This document shows, one piece after another, positions 36,266 to 48,398 of a stretch of DNA of 64,000 nucleotides (positions within the stretch are counted from its first letter, which is position 1; every line of letters starts with the position of its first letter). The position numbers and the translations under genes are program-made. The DNA comes from Aphelocoma coerulescens. Its lineage: Eukaryota > Chordata > Aves > Passeriformes > Corvidae. Under the pieces are notes generated by a model. That model was not told the origin of the DNA and made no database searches. It worked only from the letters and a program-made list of their open reading frames with translations. The stretch lies in assembly GCF_041296385.1 (NCBI RefSeq), contig NC_091014.1, positions 5,245,578 through 5,309,577 on the forward strand. Direction: 5' to 3'.

Positions 36266-39200
36266 TTTCATTCCTCACATCTTCACCACAGTGTCCATGG
36301 GCTATGACAAACATCCTTTCCCCACCCCTTCTTCCTCTCTCCCCTGTCCTCCTCTTCCATCCAACATCTCTTTTGCACAGCTGGGCTCTTCACAATGTTG
36401 GTTTCTCCAGGCATTAACTTATGAATGGTACAGGCAGCACTTTGGAAATTTACCCTTATGTGCCAACTTCCTGCTATGTGAAACACCTGCATTTAACAGC
36501 AGAGAAAGAAAACAACCACCACAGTAAACCTTGGGTAAAACTGGTTTCTATTAGGTGCCTTAATTGCAATGAAACTGAAAGGAAACAAAATGGGATCTCT
36601 GCTTGCATGAGCTCTCCTCCTTCTCTCTCCCCACCGCCCTTCTCATTCCCTCCAGCCTGGGTGAAGCATCACATCTCTTCAGTTCCCACCCAGACAGTCA
36701 TCATCCCCACAAATAGGCCTAGTACCTAAATCTGTGCCTTCTTGCTCATTTTCCCTCCTCACCGGCTGAGGTGAAATTCCAGCCACAGACTTTCATGGCT
36801 ACAATACACCTTCAGACACTTTGGCACAGCTCCTTCTGTACCCCAGGCTGGTGCTTCTCACCCAGTTACCCTCACGGTGAGCCCAGTAACTTGTTTTTAA
36901 CTAAATGAAAGACCCAGAGACACCAGCTTTTTTTCCTTTCATCCCCTCATCTTCCCCCAGTTTTGGGATGCCAGCCATCACACAGAGAGTGTACCTGTCT
37001 TCCTGAGTGAACAGAGCACAACAGGGGGCTATGAACTTTCGCACAAGATTTTCCCTCCTCTTGTTGTAAATATTCTCCTTGCAAGAAGACTGAAAGCTAC
37101 AATTTCTCCATTTTAACCCAGATCTGCTCAAGGTGTGGCTATTTTCATATTTCCATCAACACAGTTTCGTGTCTCTTGGCAGAGTGAGCATGTTGCCATA
37201 TGCAGTATCGCGTCCGCAGGTGTTTCGGCCGCTGCCACACTAAGGAGGTGAGAGGAGATGGTTCGGACCTGTCACACCTACATTTCAACATAAAAATGTT
37301 AATGGATCATTCCAGAAAGTCTCTGCAATCTTTTCACTTGCTTTTACTAGATGTTGTGTTGGACATTCTTGGCACCAGCGTGGCCCGTTTGTGCCTCGTT
37401 TCTGCCTCTGGAGAACTGGAGGTGGGTTATGTGCAGTGTTTGTTCTCAGCTGCAGGGTTCTGCAGACTCCAGTTTCCCCTGTAATTAAACATTAAACTGT
37501 TGGACTTTCCACTCTGCCAGCAGGAGATCTTGGTGATGATGGCCATGGTGGCAGGTGGTCTTCCTCCTGGTTCTCTGCATAGGTGTGGTAAATGACTACC
37601 AGACCCAAGTGGCAATGGGACCCCCCACACATGGAAGGCTGAAATTCAAAACTCAGAGATGCCATTGCCGTGTGTGAATCCAGGGTGCCTGGACTTGTCT
37701 TTCTTTGTTTTTGAACTAAATACAAAGATATATATACAGTAACCGGGAAAAAAACCCTACATGATTGAGTTTACAGCTGTTATTGTAAGGTTGTATGGTT
37801 TGCTCAATAGTTGTGTTGCCCATGTTCTCCTTTTGGGAGGAACTGCTTCTTGTTGGCCTTGTTCCTTAGTGGCCTGTTCCATCCTTGTTGCTAACATTTG
37901 TCAGCACAAACTGGTGAGAGCAAACGTGAAGGTGGATATTTACCCTGAGGAACATTCCCCTAGGAGAAGGCAGAGTATTATTGCTGGAGCAAAACTCTGT
38001 TTTTCTTCAGCTCATGCCAGTGCAGGACCTTGAAAATGGGCAGAAGAGCTTAAATCCCTTTCAGCAGAGATGTGTTTCATCAAAATTTTCAGCATGTAAG
38101 GAAGGGCTGTTAACTTCCAGTAGGGTTGAGGAGAGAGCAAGTAGCATCCCAGGATACATGCAGACATTGAGGGAACTGAAGGACCACTCCTCCTCTGCAG
38201 TGGTAGTAGGGATGGCCGTCTTGTAATTCAGGTGTTGCAGGGGGGCACTTAGGGGTATGGGATGCAGCTGGGTTCCTTATCCAGCAAACACACAAGCCAT
38301 TGGGTGTGTTGCAATTCCTAGTTGTGTTTCTTCATGCCTATACCACCATCACCTAGAGGAAAGTTCTTTTTCCCTCCCTTTTTTTTTCAAGGACACAAAA
38401 TGAGACTCTTGTGAGGTAGCCAGGACGAGAGTGCCACCTTTCTCACAGCAAAACCACCTGTCAAACCCTTCCTGCTCATGACACAGCCATGAGGGGAGCA
38501 GAAGCAGAGCTCGATGGAGCACTTGCTCAGGCAGAAAGTTTTATCTGCTGGTCTCCTGCAGCACGGGGAGTGCGTGGTAAAACCGAAATCTTCCTAAGCG
38601 TAGCTGAGCTTCCTCAGTGTGGTTGCTCTGCAGTGAAAGAAGGGATCGGTGTGTGTTTGATCTGTGACAGGTCCTGGTTTGCTGTGCACTGCAGCTGATG
38701 GGCTCAAGATCTGAAACTCCCATCCGTGCTGTGGCCAAGACGTGCCGAGCACCAGCATGTGGCAAACGGCTGCCGCGGGTCATGTCCCTTCCTGGCTGTG
38801 ACCTGCCCTGGAGATGGGGAACTGCAGCTGAGTTCCTGGCATGGTTAAAGCTACTACCCCTGCTCACCACAGCTCCCACTTCAGACCTGTTCTCCCTTCT
38901 CACAGTTGTTTCCTTATTTGCTTTAGCAGAGGTGGTACATGCCACACTGGTTTTTGAGCAGACACTGGGGAGCTGGAAGCCAGGCTGGCTGGCTTGTTTG
39001 TGTGATTTTTTGCAATAGCAAGGAGGCAGTTTGGCGCTGGGCATGGAAATGGAAACAAAATAGAATTTTCTCCCTCCCCATTACAGATTTCCGTGGCAGC
39101 TTTGTCCTGCTCTTTGTCCTTGCTGTGAGACTCAACTTCTCTGCCTGGGAAATGAGGAGAGATGCTTGTATTTTCATCCAAGATACAGATGGCCACTCGC

Positions 39201-39590
39201 TGCTGTGGCTCAGGTTAAGATTAGGCTGTGCATGCCATGGAAATAGAGGAGAAATGCAGAAGATGTTACCACTGAGTGAGTGGGCCTTAGCACTCACAGT
39301 TTTCAGACATTGAAACCAGTCACCTACTTTCGGTGTGCACAACTTTCCTGTGAGGCTGCATCAATGGGACTGGAAAGAAATTTTTGGGTCATCAAATTCA
39401 GTCCCTTCCTGTGTCTGCCAGTCATCTTTACCCTTTCCTCTGGCAAGCTTTTCAGGTTGTCACCATATGCACTGCTCTTACCAAAGCTCTTCCTTATCCA
39501 GATTACATTTAGGATTAGCCATCTTTTTCCACTATTACTTGGGAGGGGAATGAAAGAAAAGCAAAATAAGAAAGACTGAAAGTCAAATCT
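36266..39590. other. Unique non-coding sequence
   Basis: No interspersed repeat. A CpG-dense, exon-like segment lies at 37183-37247 (see findings). The frame 38541-39044 (minus, 167 codons) overlaps several others and has no recognised domain. Confidence 0.5.
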
Positions 39591-39594
39591 CTCT

Positions 39595-40329
39595 TTCTCA
39601 TGGTGTAAGATCCTGCAAGTGGGTTGGAGCAATCCCAAGCACAAATATGGGCTGGGTAGAGAATGGGATTGAGAGCACTTCTGACTTGGGGGTGTTGATA
39701 GATGAGAAGCTTGAAATGACCCAGTAATGTGTGCCCAGAAAATTCTACCACATCCTGAGCTGCATCAAAAGAAGTGTGACCAGCAGGTCGAGGGAGGTGA
39801 TTTTCCCCTTCCACTTTCCTCTCGAGAGAACCCTGCTGGAGTGCTGCAACCAGCTATGGGGCATCCAAAACAAGGAGGATGTGGACCTCCTGGAGAGAGT
39901 CCAAAATGGGCCACAAAGATGCTCAGAGGTCTGGAACACCTCTGCTATGGAGACAGGGAGTTGGGATTGTTCAGTCTGGGGAAGAGAAGGCTCCAGAAAG
40001 ACTTTATAGCTCCTTCCAGTACCTAAAGAAGCTACAAAAGACTTGGAGAGGGACTTTGTATACAGACATGTAGTGATAGGACAAGGGGATATGACTTTAA
40101 GATGACAGCGGGTAGATTTAGGTCAGATATTAGGAATAGAAATTCTTGAGTGTGAGGATGTTGAGACTGTTACTCAGAGAAACTGTGGATGCCCCATCCC
40201 TGAAGGTGCTCAAGATCGGGCTTTGAGCAACCTGGGATAGTGGAAGGTTTCCCTGCCCGTGGCAGGGATTTGGAACTGAATGATCTTTAAGGTCCCTTCC
40301 AACCCAAACCATTCTGTGATTCTATGATC
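39595..40329 (+). mobile_element. CR1 non-LTR retrotransposon, longest copy (3' end of ORF2 plus 3' UTR)
   Basis: About 735 bp of CR1 remain. The first 500 bp correspond to the C-terminal coding part of the reverse-transcriptase ORF. The last 230 bp are the standard 3' UTR, with 'attaggaatagaaattctt', 'tggatgccccatccctgaag', 'ctttgagcaacctgg' and 'aaggtcccttccaaccca', ending 'attctgtgattctatgat'. The element is 5'-truncated, as CR1 insertions usually are, and cannot move by itself. It is the best-preserved CR1 in the window. Confidence 0.96.
39600..40100 (+). pseudogene. CR1 ORF2 C-terminal remnant, frameshifted
   Basis: Translation gives the conserved CR1 ORF2 tail in two frames. Residues like CIKRSVTSRSREVI and LLERVQ lie in the frame of 39731. 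After a one-step shift in the A/G-rich stretch at about 39901-39910, the text continues as ATKMLRGLEHL and RELGLFSLGKRRLQKD in the frame of 39727. Known CR1 proteins carry these blocks next to each other, so the copy has suffered an indel. The catalytic reverse-transcriptase and endonuclease domains are absent because of 5' truncation. It is a dead retrotransposon gene. Confidence 0.85.
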
Positions 40330-41750
40330 CTTTTGAGTAAGGTGTTTTATATCTGAACAGAACAGAAGTGGCTGTCCCATGAAAAACAGAAGAGCACACT
40401 AAGCAAGGCTGGAGCAGCCACATTAACTTCACTGAAGTGCACTGAAGGAATCCTTTTGGATTATACCAAAAGCTGAGCATGTTTTGTTAAGTGAGTACGC
40501 AGTTAGGTGTACAACCATTCGAGAAGAAAGTCCTTCCTGTAGGCAGATCTTGGTGTGCAAAGAAAACCTGGCCTGGCTTCACCATGGGCTCAGCCCTGTT
40601 TTCCCCTTAGCCAGCTTTGGTCCCCCCCTTTATTGTCCCTTTGCAGCCAAGCGTTTTCAGGCCATGTGTTTTCAGGAACCCTCAGGAAGGTGAATGAGCT
40701 AAAGTGTGAAGTCAATGTGCACCAGCTAAAAACATCTAGCCCTTGTGGGGATGCTCTCATTCAGGAATAAAGTCACCTTACATTGCTGTAGCTAAATCCT
40801 CAGAGGAGGATTAACCACTAAAGGCATTTTAATCCGAAATGAGAACATGCACACGTGCTTTAGTTTATGGGCGCTGACTTCACACCTGTACTTAGCTGAC
40901 TTGCCTGCACTTCCTTGCATGTCCGTGTGTAGGAAAGCTCTAATGAGATGCAACTGGAATTTGGGTGATGCTGTTGTTATTAGTTTTCTTTTTGAGGTTT
41001 CTGTATTTTGGGTTTCAGTGCATTCCTCGTGGCTTGAGCTGGGTTTTTTCCCCTTTTTGGTCTTTTCAGATGCTCTTTCAATTTTGGTATATAACATGTT
41101 TGATTAGAAGAATTTCGGATGGAAGAATTTTACCTTCAGAGAAACATATGCTTTTTGGCCATCAGAACTATTTTGAATCCTGATGGTAATTGAAATGAAG
41201 CAGCCTCCACTTGTGGCTTGGAATAATTATTTGAATAAGAGGGGACTCCTCTTTTAAGTGTACACTTCTCCATAAAAATTAGTAAGTCTAAGTGTTCAGC
41301 TAAGCTACTGAAGATACCCAGTTGGACTTCTAATGCTCTGTCTACAAACATTGCAAAAAATAATTTTCTCTGGGTTGGTTCATATTAAAAAAAATTTTGG
41401 AGACGTCTCTCCCTTTGTTGGCTAAACACTTGAGTGTAGAAACCAGGCAGCACAGGCAGACACCTAAATTTTGTTAGTGTAATGATTCCACTGTGCTGGG
41501 CTGCTTTTTTGCTTCCAAGAAGGAACTCAACCATGGCATTTGTAAGGGAGAACCAAGACCACCTACACTGTTTTTTCATCAGCTGTAGCTCTTTAAGGTG
41601 ACTGAACAGAATGAAATGTGGGCAGAATTAGGTCGTGCTAATGCACCAAAAACTTTCCTGGCTGGGAAATTCTGCATTAGCTTTCTAAGAACATCTAACA
41701 ACACCCATGATGCTGAAAGTTAATGTCTGTGGCAAGAGGGAAGTGAATTC
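40330..41750. other. Unique non-coding sequence
   Basis: No repeat or gene recognised between the two plus-strand CR1 copies. Confidence 0.55.
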
Positions 41751-41754
41751 AGTG

Positions 41755-42187
41755 CTGCCAGCCTGATGGAAGGTCTGAAGCACAGATCTTATGAGGAGCA
41801 GCTGAGGAAACTGGAGTTGTTTAGATTAGACAGAAGGAGGCCCAGGGGGGCACCTTGTTGTTGTCTGCAACTCCCTGAAAGGAGGTTGTAGTATGGGGGA
41901 ATTTGATCTCTTCTCCCAAGTAACAAGCAATAGCACAAGAGAAGATGGCCTCAAGTTGCCCCAGGGGACATTTAGATGGAATATTGAGAAGAATTTTTTC
42001 ACTGAAGAGTTGTCAAACACTGGAACAGGCTGCCTGGGAGGTGATGGGATCCCTGTTCCTGGAAGTGTTGAAAAAACTTGCAGATGTGGTACTTAGGGAC
42101 ATGGTTGAGTGGTGGACTTGGTAGTGATGGCTTAACATTGGACTTGATGATCTTGGAGGCCTTTCCCAACCTTAGGGATTCTATCAT
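41755..42187 (+). mobile_element. CR1 retrotransposon 3'-end fragment (second subgroup)
   Basis: The run 'cttatgaggagcagctgag', 'ctggagttgtttagattaga', 'aactccctgaaaggaggttg', 'gatctcttctcccaagtaac', 'aatattgagaagaattttt', 'tggaacaggctgcctggga', 'acttagggacatggtt' and 'gacttgatgatcttggagg' is the textbook avian CR1 3' region, ending near 'gattctatc'. About 430 bp survive. The 5' edge covers the last coding codons, now broken by stops. Confidence 0.96.
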
Positions 42188-43525
42188 CATATGAATTTAT
42201 CAGAAGACATCTGTGGCTCCAGATGCAACAGTACCCAACAGGCAGGATTTTGGTTTAGAACACTGGGACTGGGAACAAAGACACAGCCCCCGATCCTGCT
42301 GTGCGTTGGTTTCCCCAGCTGTTAAATAATACCTGTTCTCTTTGCTTTGAAACCTCTGTTGACACTTGATGAATCTCAGGTATTTCAGGAGTGATGATTT
42401 GAAACAGGAGTAATTTTGTCTCCTAGATAAATCTTTCTCCCTCTGTTGACTACCTGGGGAAGCTAAAAGAGATTAAATTTTCTGTTTAGACTAGAGATTT
42501 GCCTAGTACTAAGCCCCTGATTGGTGTTCTGGGTTATAAAGTGGATATTATTATAATAATAAAGTTATTATTATTATAGCATGCTCAACATGATACTTCA
42601 TTCTCCATGTAAATTAGGTGGATACACCTTCCCATTTGTTGTTATCATTATTCACTAATTATTCCTGTAGCCAAATATGTTTCTTGCTCCATGGAACTAA
42701 AGGAGAAGGGGCTTAGGCTGAAACTGCCTCTCACTCATAATCACTTTCATCCTCTAAAAAGGAGGGAAAATAGCCAAGATTCTCTGCTCAAAGGATTGTT
42801 TGGTTTTGATTTTGCTATTGTTGTTGTTGATTACTCTGTAAAGTCTTTAGGGCAAATATAAAATGTTCTCACCTACACCCTGATACCTGGAAATCAGTAT
42901 AACCTGGTCAATGACTCCGAGCTTTTTCAGGAGCTGATCCTCTTCTTTGTAATGTATGAGCTGTTGCCAGATTTTAAGCATGTGGATGGTAGTGCCAAAA
43001 ACAGTGGACTTCATCTGCCTTAGAGCAAAGTGCACCCTTTCAAGATTTTTTTAGAATGGGCTGCTCTTTATTTCTAAATAATCAGAAAATTTGAATCCTA
43101 TTGTTCATCTGCAATTCTCATAAAGCTTTCTGAAAGCAACAGAAAAGCTCAATTTCCACATAAAAATGAAAACATATTCAATTACACACCAGAGAAGCAG
43201 AAAAACAAACAATCTTTAAACCACTGCAAGATGTAAAAACACACTCCCTTCATTAAGAGGTGCCAAAGTACCTTTCAGGTGACCATCAGCATTTAGAGCT
43301 CAAAGCTTCCTAGGCCTTGAGGCATTTATACACAGACTTCCCCTAACTTGAGAAGTCTGGCTCTTTCATTTTAAAGCAATAGTTAAATTAATACTTAAAG
43401 GAAATTTTGAAGTGACATGTTGTTATATTGCAGGACAAGCAGGTCAGTGTTGCAGGGAAATGAGAACATGCTGCTGCGAGCATCCCTTTTCTGCTCTTCC
43501 TTGTGTCAAACTACATTTGCTCATT
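42188..43525. other. Unique non-coding sequence with an AT hairpin
   Basis: No gene or interspersed repeat. An AT-rich inverted repeat is at 42553-42574. Confidence 0.55.
42553..42574. repeat. AT-rich inverted repeat (hairpin)
   Basis: Perfect 10-bp arms ATAATAATAA and TTATTATTAT are separated by two bases (AG). It probably arose from converging AAT/ATT microsatellites. Confidence 0.85.
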
Positions 43526-43528
43526 TAA

Positions 43529-43702
43529 ATCATAGAGCTCAGCAGACCTCAAAACAATTTACAAAGGAATTACAATAAATTACACTCATCCCTGTTTTCA
43601 CAGAGAAGGAAACTGAGGCAGAGAGAAGTGAAGTAACTTGGCAAGTTCCTGCAGCAGAGCTGTTGCAGAGGCAGGCAGGATCCAGATCCTTGGGCTCGTC
43701 GC
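43529..43702 (-). repeat. MIR-type SINE
   Basis: The plus strand shows 'caaaacaatttacaaagg', 'tcatccctgttttcacag', 'aaggaaactgaggcagag' and 'gtgaagtaacttggcaag', then 'cagagctgttgcagaggcag'. In reverse complement these match the MIR tail ('tttgtaaa'), the 'tctgtaaaatgggg' block, the 'cctcagtttcc' block and 'cttgggcaagt'. The 3' tail block of MIR is retained, while the tRNA head is diverged. Confidence 0.78.
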
Positions 43703-46560
43703 GGGTGTCAGGCCGTGTTGTGTAACATTATGTGCAAAATGGGTATTTTCTAATTGCTACAGACTAAATCCTAAGGAAATAATAAAATGCAGTAATCCAA
43801 ACTAATTGTACGCCTTACCTTTTTAAGCAATACGGGAGCTTTAGCTGAATACCATGCTCACTAAATCATATCACAAATACATTTGAAAATAGGAAAAATT
43901 TGGGATTTTTAAATATTTTCTGGATCTTTGATCGATGTGGCTTTGAAGTCACAAGTGGGGGGCTGGAAGTGCACTGTCTTTTGTTTTGTCTGATCCCAAA
44001 GTTTCATACAACCCTGGGACTCTCACTTTCTGAGAGGTGCCATGAAGTTCGTGCTGCCATCAGGCTCCAGGGCTTCTGTTGCTTTCAGCAGCATTAGTGA
44101 TAAAATTTCTGATGTGAAAAACCAACCCAAATCTCTAGTCCTCAACCAAATTAATCTTATGACAGTTTAATAAAAAATCCACAGCCCTCATCTCCAGTCT
44201 CTCTCTTTATGATATCTCTGCCCTTCAGGGGGGTTAATTCTGCTCTAGCTTGCACAGATGTGTTTCATGGTGTAAAGATGTACTTAAAGGGAGGTGCATT
44301 TTTTCATGCCGTGGTGAATTTGGCCTTTAGGTAGCAAATTCTTCCCTCTGTTACTCCACTACAAGCTCATGCACTTTTTCTGGGGCAGGGAATGGCTTTC
44401 TGTTCAGTGCATGTGAAGGGCTGGGTGCACTGTGGTTCTGGGCCACGGTTTGGGGCTCCTAGGCACTACCACATGCTGCATAATTAATATTAGTAATGAA
44501 TAATAATAATAATAACAGCTATAATAATAATAATAATGTCTGAATAGGAGGGAACCCCATAACCTTGCCCTTGGGTGCCTGAGTAGGAAACACAAGCCAA
44601 GGCAATTCAAGGGAGACACCAACAGCAGGGTTACAGCAGCCCCGGCAGCTGCTGGCTTTCCTAATAAGCATTATAAATGTGGCTGGGAGAGAGAGGCAGT
44701 GCACAGCAATTTCACATTACTAGCCTCCACGTACAGGGCAGTGTACCATCACCGATGGAGTCATTTCAGTCTGGACTGGAAAACCAGTGGGAATTACTGC
44801 TCTGGAACATTTTTCATTGAAGGGAGAGCAGCCCCAGGAGCAAGCTCTGAGAGCAGCACTGGGGTGTAAAATGAATTGCAAACAACTCTTGCTTTTATGT
44901 GTTCTATACAAATGCTTGAGTGGTGAGACTCAAGCTATTATGGAAGGTTGCTCCATGGTGCCAGCCAGTTGGTTATCACTGGGACGATTAGCAGCTCTAC
45001 CTGTCACCTCTTTATTCCAATGTACAGGGCCCACTTTTGTTCTGGCAGATCCCCACTGACCCTTAATTTGTTGCAGGATGCATCCTGAGGAGATGCTGAG
45101 CATCCCCACCTTCCAGTGATGACAGTGCTTCTCTGAAACAAGCTTTCCCTAGAGAAGCGATAACAAATAAATGATTGGAATTTGTATTTTTTGCTCCACT
45201 GTTACTGTTTTTATTCTGCCTTCATATCTAGACTTCTAGTGGTTCCAGGTGGCTGTTTGATACCTGGGGAGAGAAGGAACCTGATCTTTATGCCACTCTT
45301 TCAGGATGGTGTTCCTGGTGCAGAAAAGGTTTTTGATAGCACAACCTGTCCTTCCACAAGCAAAGCCCGGCATAACATCGGCAGCTTAGCACATATTTAA
45401 GTCCTCCGGTAAGCAAGAGCAAACTGAAGCTTTGCACTCAGAAAGAAAAAAGGATTTGGCCTCATGTTCCAGTGACAATGTACGCCATGGTTTCCTTTTA
45501 ACCTGGCATTTATTGCCTCTCCCAGGAAGACCCTTAAACAGTGGCAGCAAAACAATTGTTGGAGTAAGCAAATATTGTCTGGGTAAAGGGCTTCAGCATG
45601 CCAAGCCAAATCCTGCCCATTTCCAGTCTACTGTAAAACCAAAGAAACTCTCTTGATTTTTGTGGCATTATCGGGAAAGCAAAGCCCAGCTCTTCAGGGC
45701 CCTTCCCAGTTGTTCCTGGAAGGGTCAGTCTCTGCTCTGAAATCCACCACACCCTTGCTCTTGCCAGCAACCAGCTCCTAGGTCACAGCCATTAACCTAC
45801 TGCCAGTGCATTCCAATCAGTTTTTATGCCCCTGCTCCTCTCTCATGGAAGGCTTTTCCTGAGCTACACTCCTCTGATGTTTAGAAATCTTCAAATTTCC
45901 AGCCTTGCAGCCAGTTTGTTTGTGTGCCAACATTGTCCTTTTGCTTAAATACCTCATTTCCCTCCACGGCGCTTGCCCACCTTCCGCTCCCTAGGATGTA
46001 TTTATAGAGAGCAGTCGTATTCACTGCTAAGCAGTGCCTGCTCAGCACCTTCCAGTATAGGTCCCTGGCATCTGTCTTACAGGCACAGCTTAAAGTGCTT
46101 CCTCTGTGTCTGAACGCAAATAGAGTTCCCACCTTGTTCCAAACATGGTGCTTGCACACGCTGGATCTGGTCCAAACGGCCTCAGGATTGCCTATATCCT
46201 TAATTTAAATGGCAACAAAAATAAATCTCAACCCAAGCTGTCTCATGGGACAGAGTCTCTGCAAACAATGGAGATCTATGCCCTTCTCTCAGTTCCCTCT
46301 GCCTGAGAAAAAAAGGGCAACTCTAAGTTGCCGAGGCTGAATTCCCTTCCCGCCTTGCTGGTGCTCTCCCCCTGCCCTGCTCCTGAGGTCTCACTGGGGA
46401 GGGAAGCCCCTGCAGTGGTGCTGATAGGACTGGAGTTGTCTGGCTGCCAGGGTGAATCAGAACAGCTCCGTCTCTAACATCCCACCGCCTGTTAATTAAT
46501 GCATTAATGAATTGCCTTCTAATTCCTATAATCACCCTTATTTTTGGGGGTTAGCAGGCT
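43703..46560. other. Unique non-coding sequence with AAT microsatellite
   Basis: The only clear element is the AAT repeat at 44499-44537. A 14-bp palindrome lies at 46495-46508. No gene recognised. Confidence 0.5.
44499..44537. repeat. (AAT)n microsatellite
   Basis: Two AAT/TAA runs separated by 'cagct'. Imperfect, so probably of modest variability. Confidence 0.93.
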
Positions 46561-46562
46561 TT

Positions 46563-46655
46563 CAAGGTTGCACAGCTTGCCCAAGGCCACGTAAGAAGTA
46601 AGTGGCAGAGCTGAGAAAGAAACCTGGGTGCCCTGACTCCTGGTCTTGGCCAAAT
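46563..46655 (-). repeat. MIR-type SINE fragment
   Basis: 'cagcttgcccaaggccacg', 'agtaagtggcagagctgag' and 'gaaacctgggtgccctgact' on the plus strand are close to the reverse complement of MIR ('cttgggcaagt', 'ccacttactagctg', 'ctgcctgggtt'). The preserved part is the tRNA-derived head and the start of the core. Confidence 0.82.
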
Positions 46656-48222
46656 TGCTCTCCTTTTGGTAAAACATCCCACGCACCATTTCCTTCGCTC
46701 CAGCAAACGCGCTCCATGCGACGAAGCACCTTTTTTTTTTTGCCTTACAGCAAGACTGCAGCAAAGCGTGTAACAAACTGAGATTTGAAGCTGCCTTCAG
46801 CAGTTCCTAATCTCTGCAAACGTTATACTCTTTGTGGTAAGGAGCTTGGGAAGCTCTCCCTGCCTCCTTTGTGAAGGCAGATACGTGGAACTGGCAGGGT
46901 ATTGTTTTCACTTCTGAGTCAAGCTCGCCTTCTGTACGCAGATAAAACTTCCTTCAAAGTCAAGAAGAGTTTTGCTGAAGTGCATTAGCCCAATTTGTCT
47001 TTGACTTATATGTTACTTCACTGACATAAACAAGTACAAACTAGTGCTAATGCTATAGGCAGCCAGTACAGCTACTGCAGGGGGAACTGGTTTGTGATCT
47101 GTTAGTGCATTGATGGGGAAACTGTTCAGTTCTGATGATAAAATATCTGTTTTCCTGTAATTAGTTTTTTTTTTTTTTCGCTTGCTCACAGTAATGCTTA
47201 TTTTTGCACCTCTAAGTTAAAAATAACTTCCAGTAACTTCATGTGTAAACGTGAATGGGATTATCATCAGTATGTTTGATATTATCATTATTATTTTTTG
47301 TTATTTCACTACCATTATTATTCAGAGTTCATCATAAAGGTAGTATTTCAAGACAAATTAGGCAGAATTTATATTGACCAAATCCATCCTAGAGCTGCGT
47401 CATCACCTTTAAGTGACTCATCTTGAGATGGTTTTGTGGACATTGTACATAAAGTGACATTTACCTTCTTTTCAATTTCCTGTGTGTTTGTTATTCGCCA
47501 GGAAAGCCCATCAAATGAGAATCTAACTAACAAAAATATGCATGTAATTTATTATATGGATTCATTCTTCCAATACACTAATATTTCCTGTGAGAGGTGG
47601 AGGATTCTCAATTTACATGTATGGTTATGGCTTTTGGGTGGGAAATTTTCACCAGAAAAATAACCTTTTTGGAAAGAACCTGTGTATTTTAGTACTTTTT
47701 TATTCTTTTAAAACATGAAAAAAATCTGGAGTGGCACGAGCATTGCCAAGTGTCTTGATTATTTTCTGCTTATGACTAAAATTGAAGGCAGTCTAGATTT
47801 TGTATTAAAGTTTCTATTATACACCAAAATTCAACTGCTTTTTTCTCTGTATTGCAGAAGTAGGACTTTGAATGTCTTGTATTCAAGGCAAAAACCAGAA
47901 CTGTAAAGTCCCACCTCTCAAATGCAGAGATTTTAATCACTCCAAGATCTGCTCAGCCTGGAGCTCCCTGCCCAGAAGAGGACCACACTGGGGTGATGGG
48001 CTGAAAAGATCTCTTCTCACTGCTTGCACTCCTGCGTGAGAGAAGACATAGGAGGGCTGTTGGGGAGTTATGGAGAAGAGTCCATGGAAGTCCCAAAGAA
48101 AGAGATCAGAGGAGGAGGCAGAAGGGAGGCTCCTTGCCTGGTGGTGTGAAGATTGCTGATTCAGGGCTGCAGCCCTTGCAGGAGTTAGTGTGCTCTGCAG
48201 TGCGAAGGGAGCCAAGCCACTT
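46656..48222. other. Unique non-coding sequence
   Basis: AT-rich, with ATT-type low complexity near 47278-47322 and a T run near 47166-47178. No gene or interspersed repeat is recognised. Confidence 0.5.
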
Positions 48223-48224
48223 AT

Positions 48225-48398
48225 GCAATATTAATATTAATAACTGCTTTGCACTTCTATAGTGCCTTTCATCCGAGGATTTCAAAGCGCTTTACAAACA
48301 TTAATTAATTAAGGCCCATAACACCCTGTGAGGTAATGCAAGTAGATATTACAGCTCATGCAGAGGCCAGAATTGCCAGCATTACAGGTATAATCCTC
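48225..48398 (-). repeat. MIR/CORE-type SINE, amniote-wide variant
   Basis: 'cacttctatagtgcctttc', 'atccgaggatttcaaagcgc', 'tttacaaacattaattaat' and 'caccctgtgaggtaatgc' are the strongly typical blocks of amniote MIR-like SINEs (tail and core, reverse complement here). The match is unusually good for so old an element, which may indicate slow decay or constraint. Confidence 0.8.
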
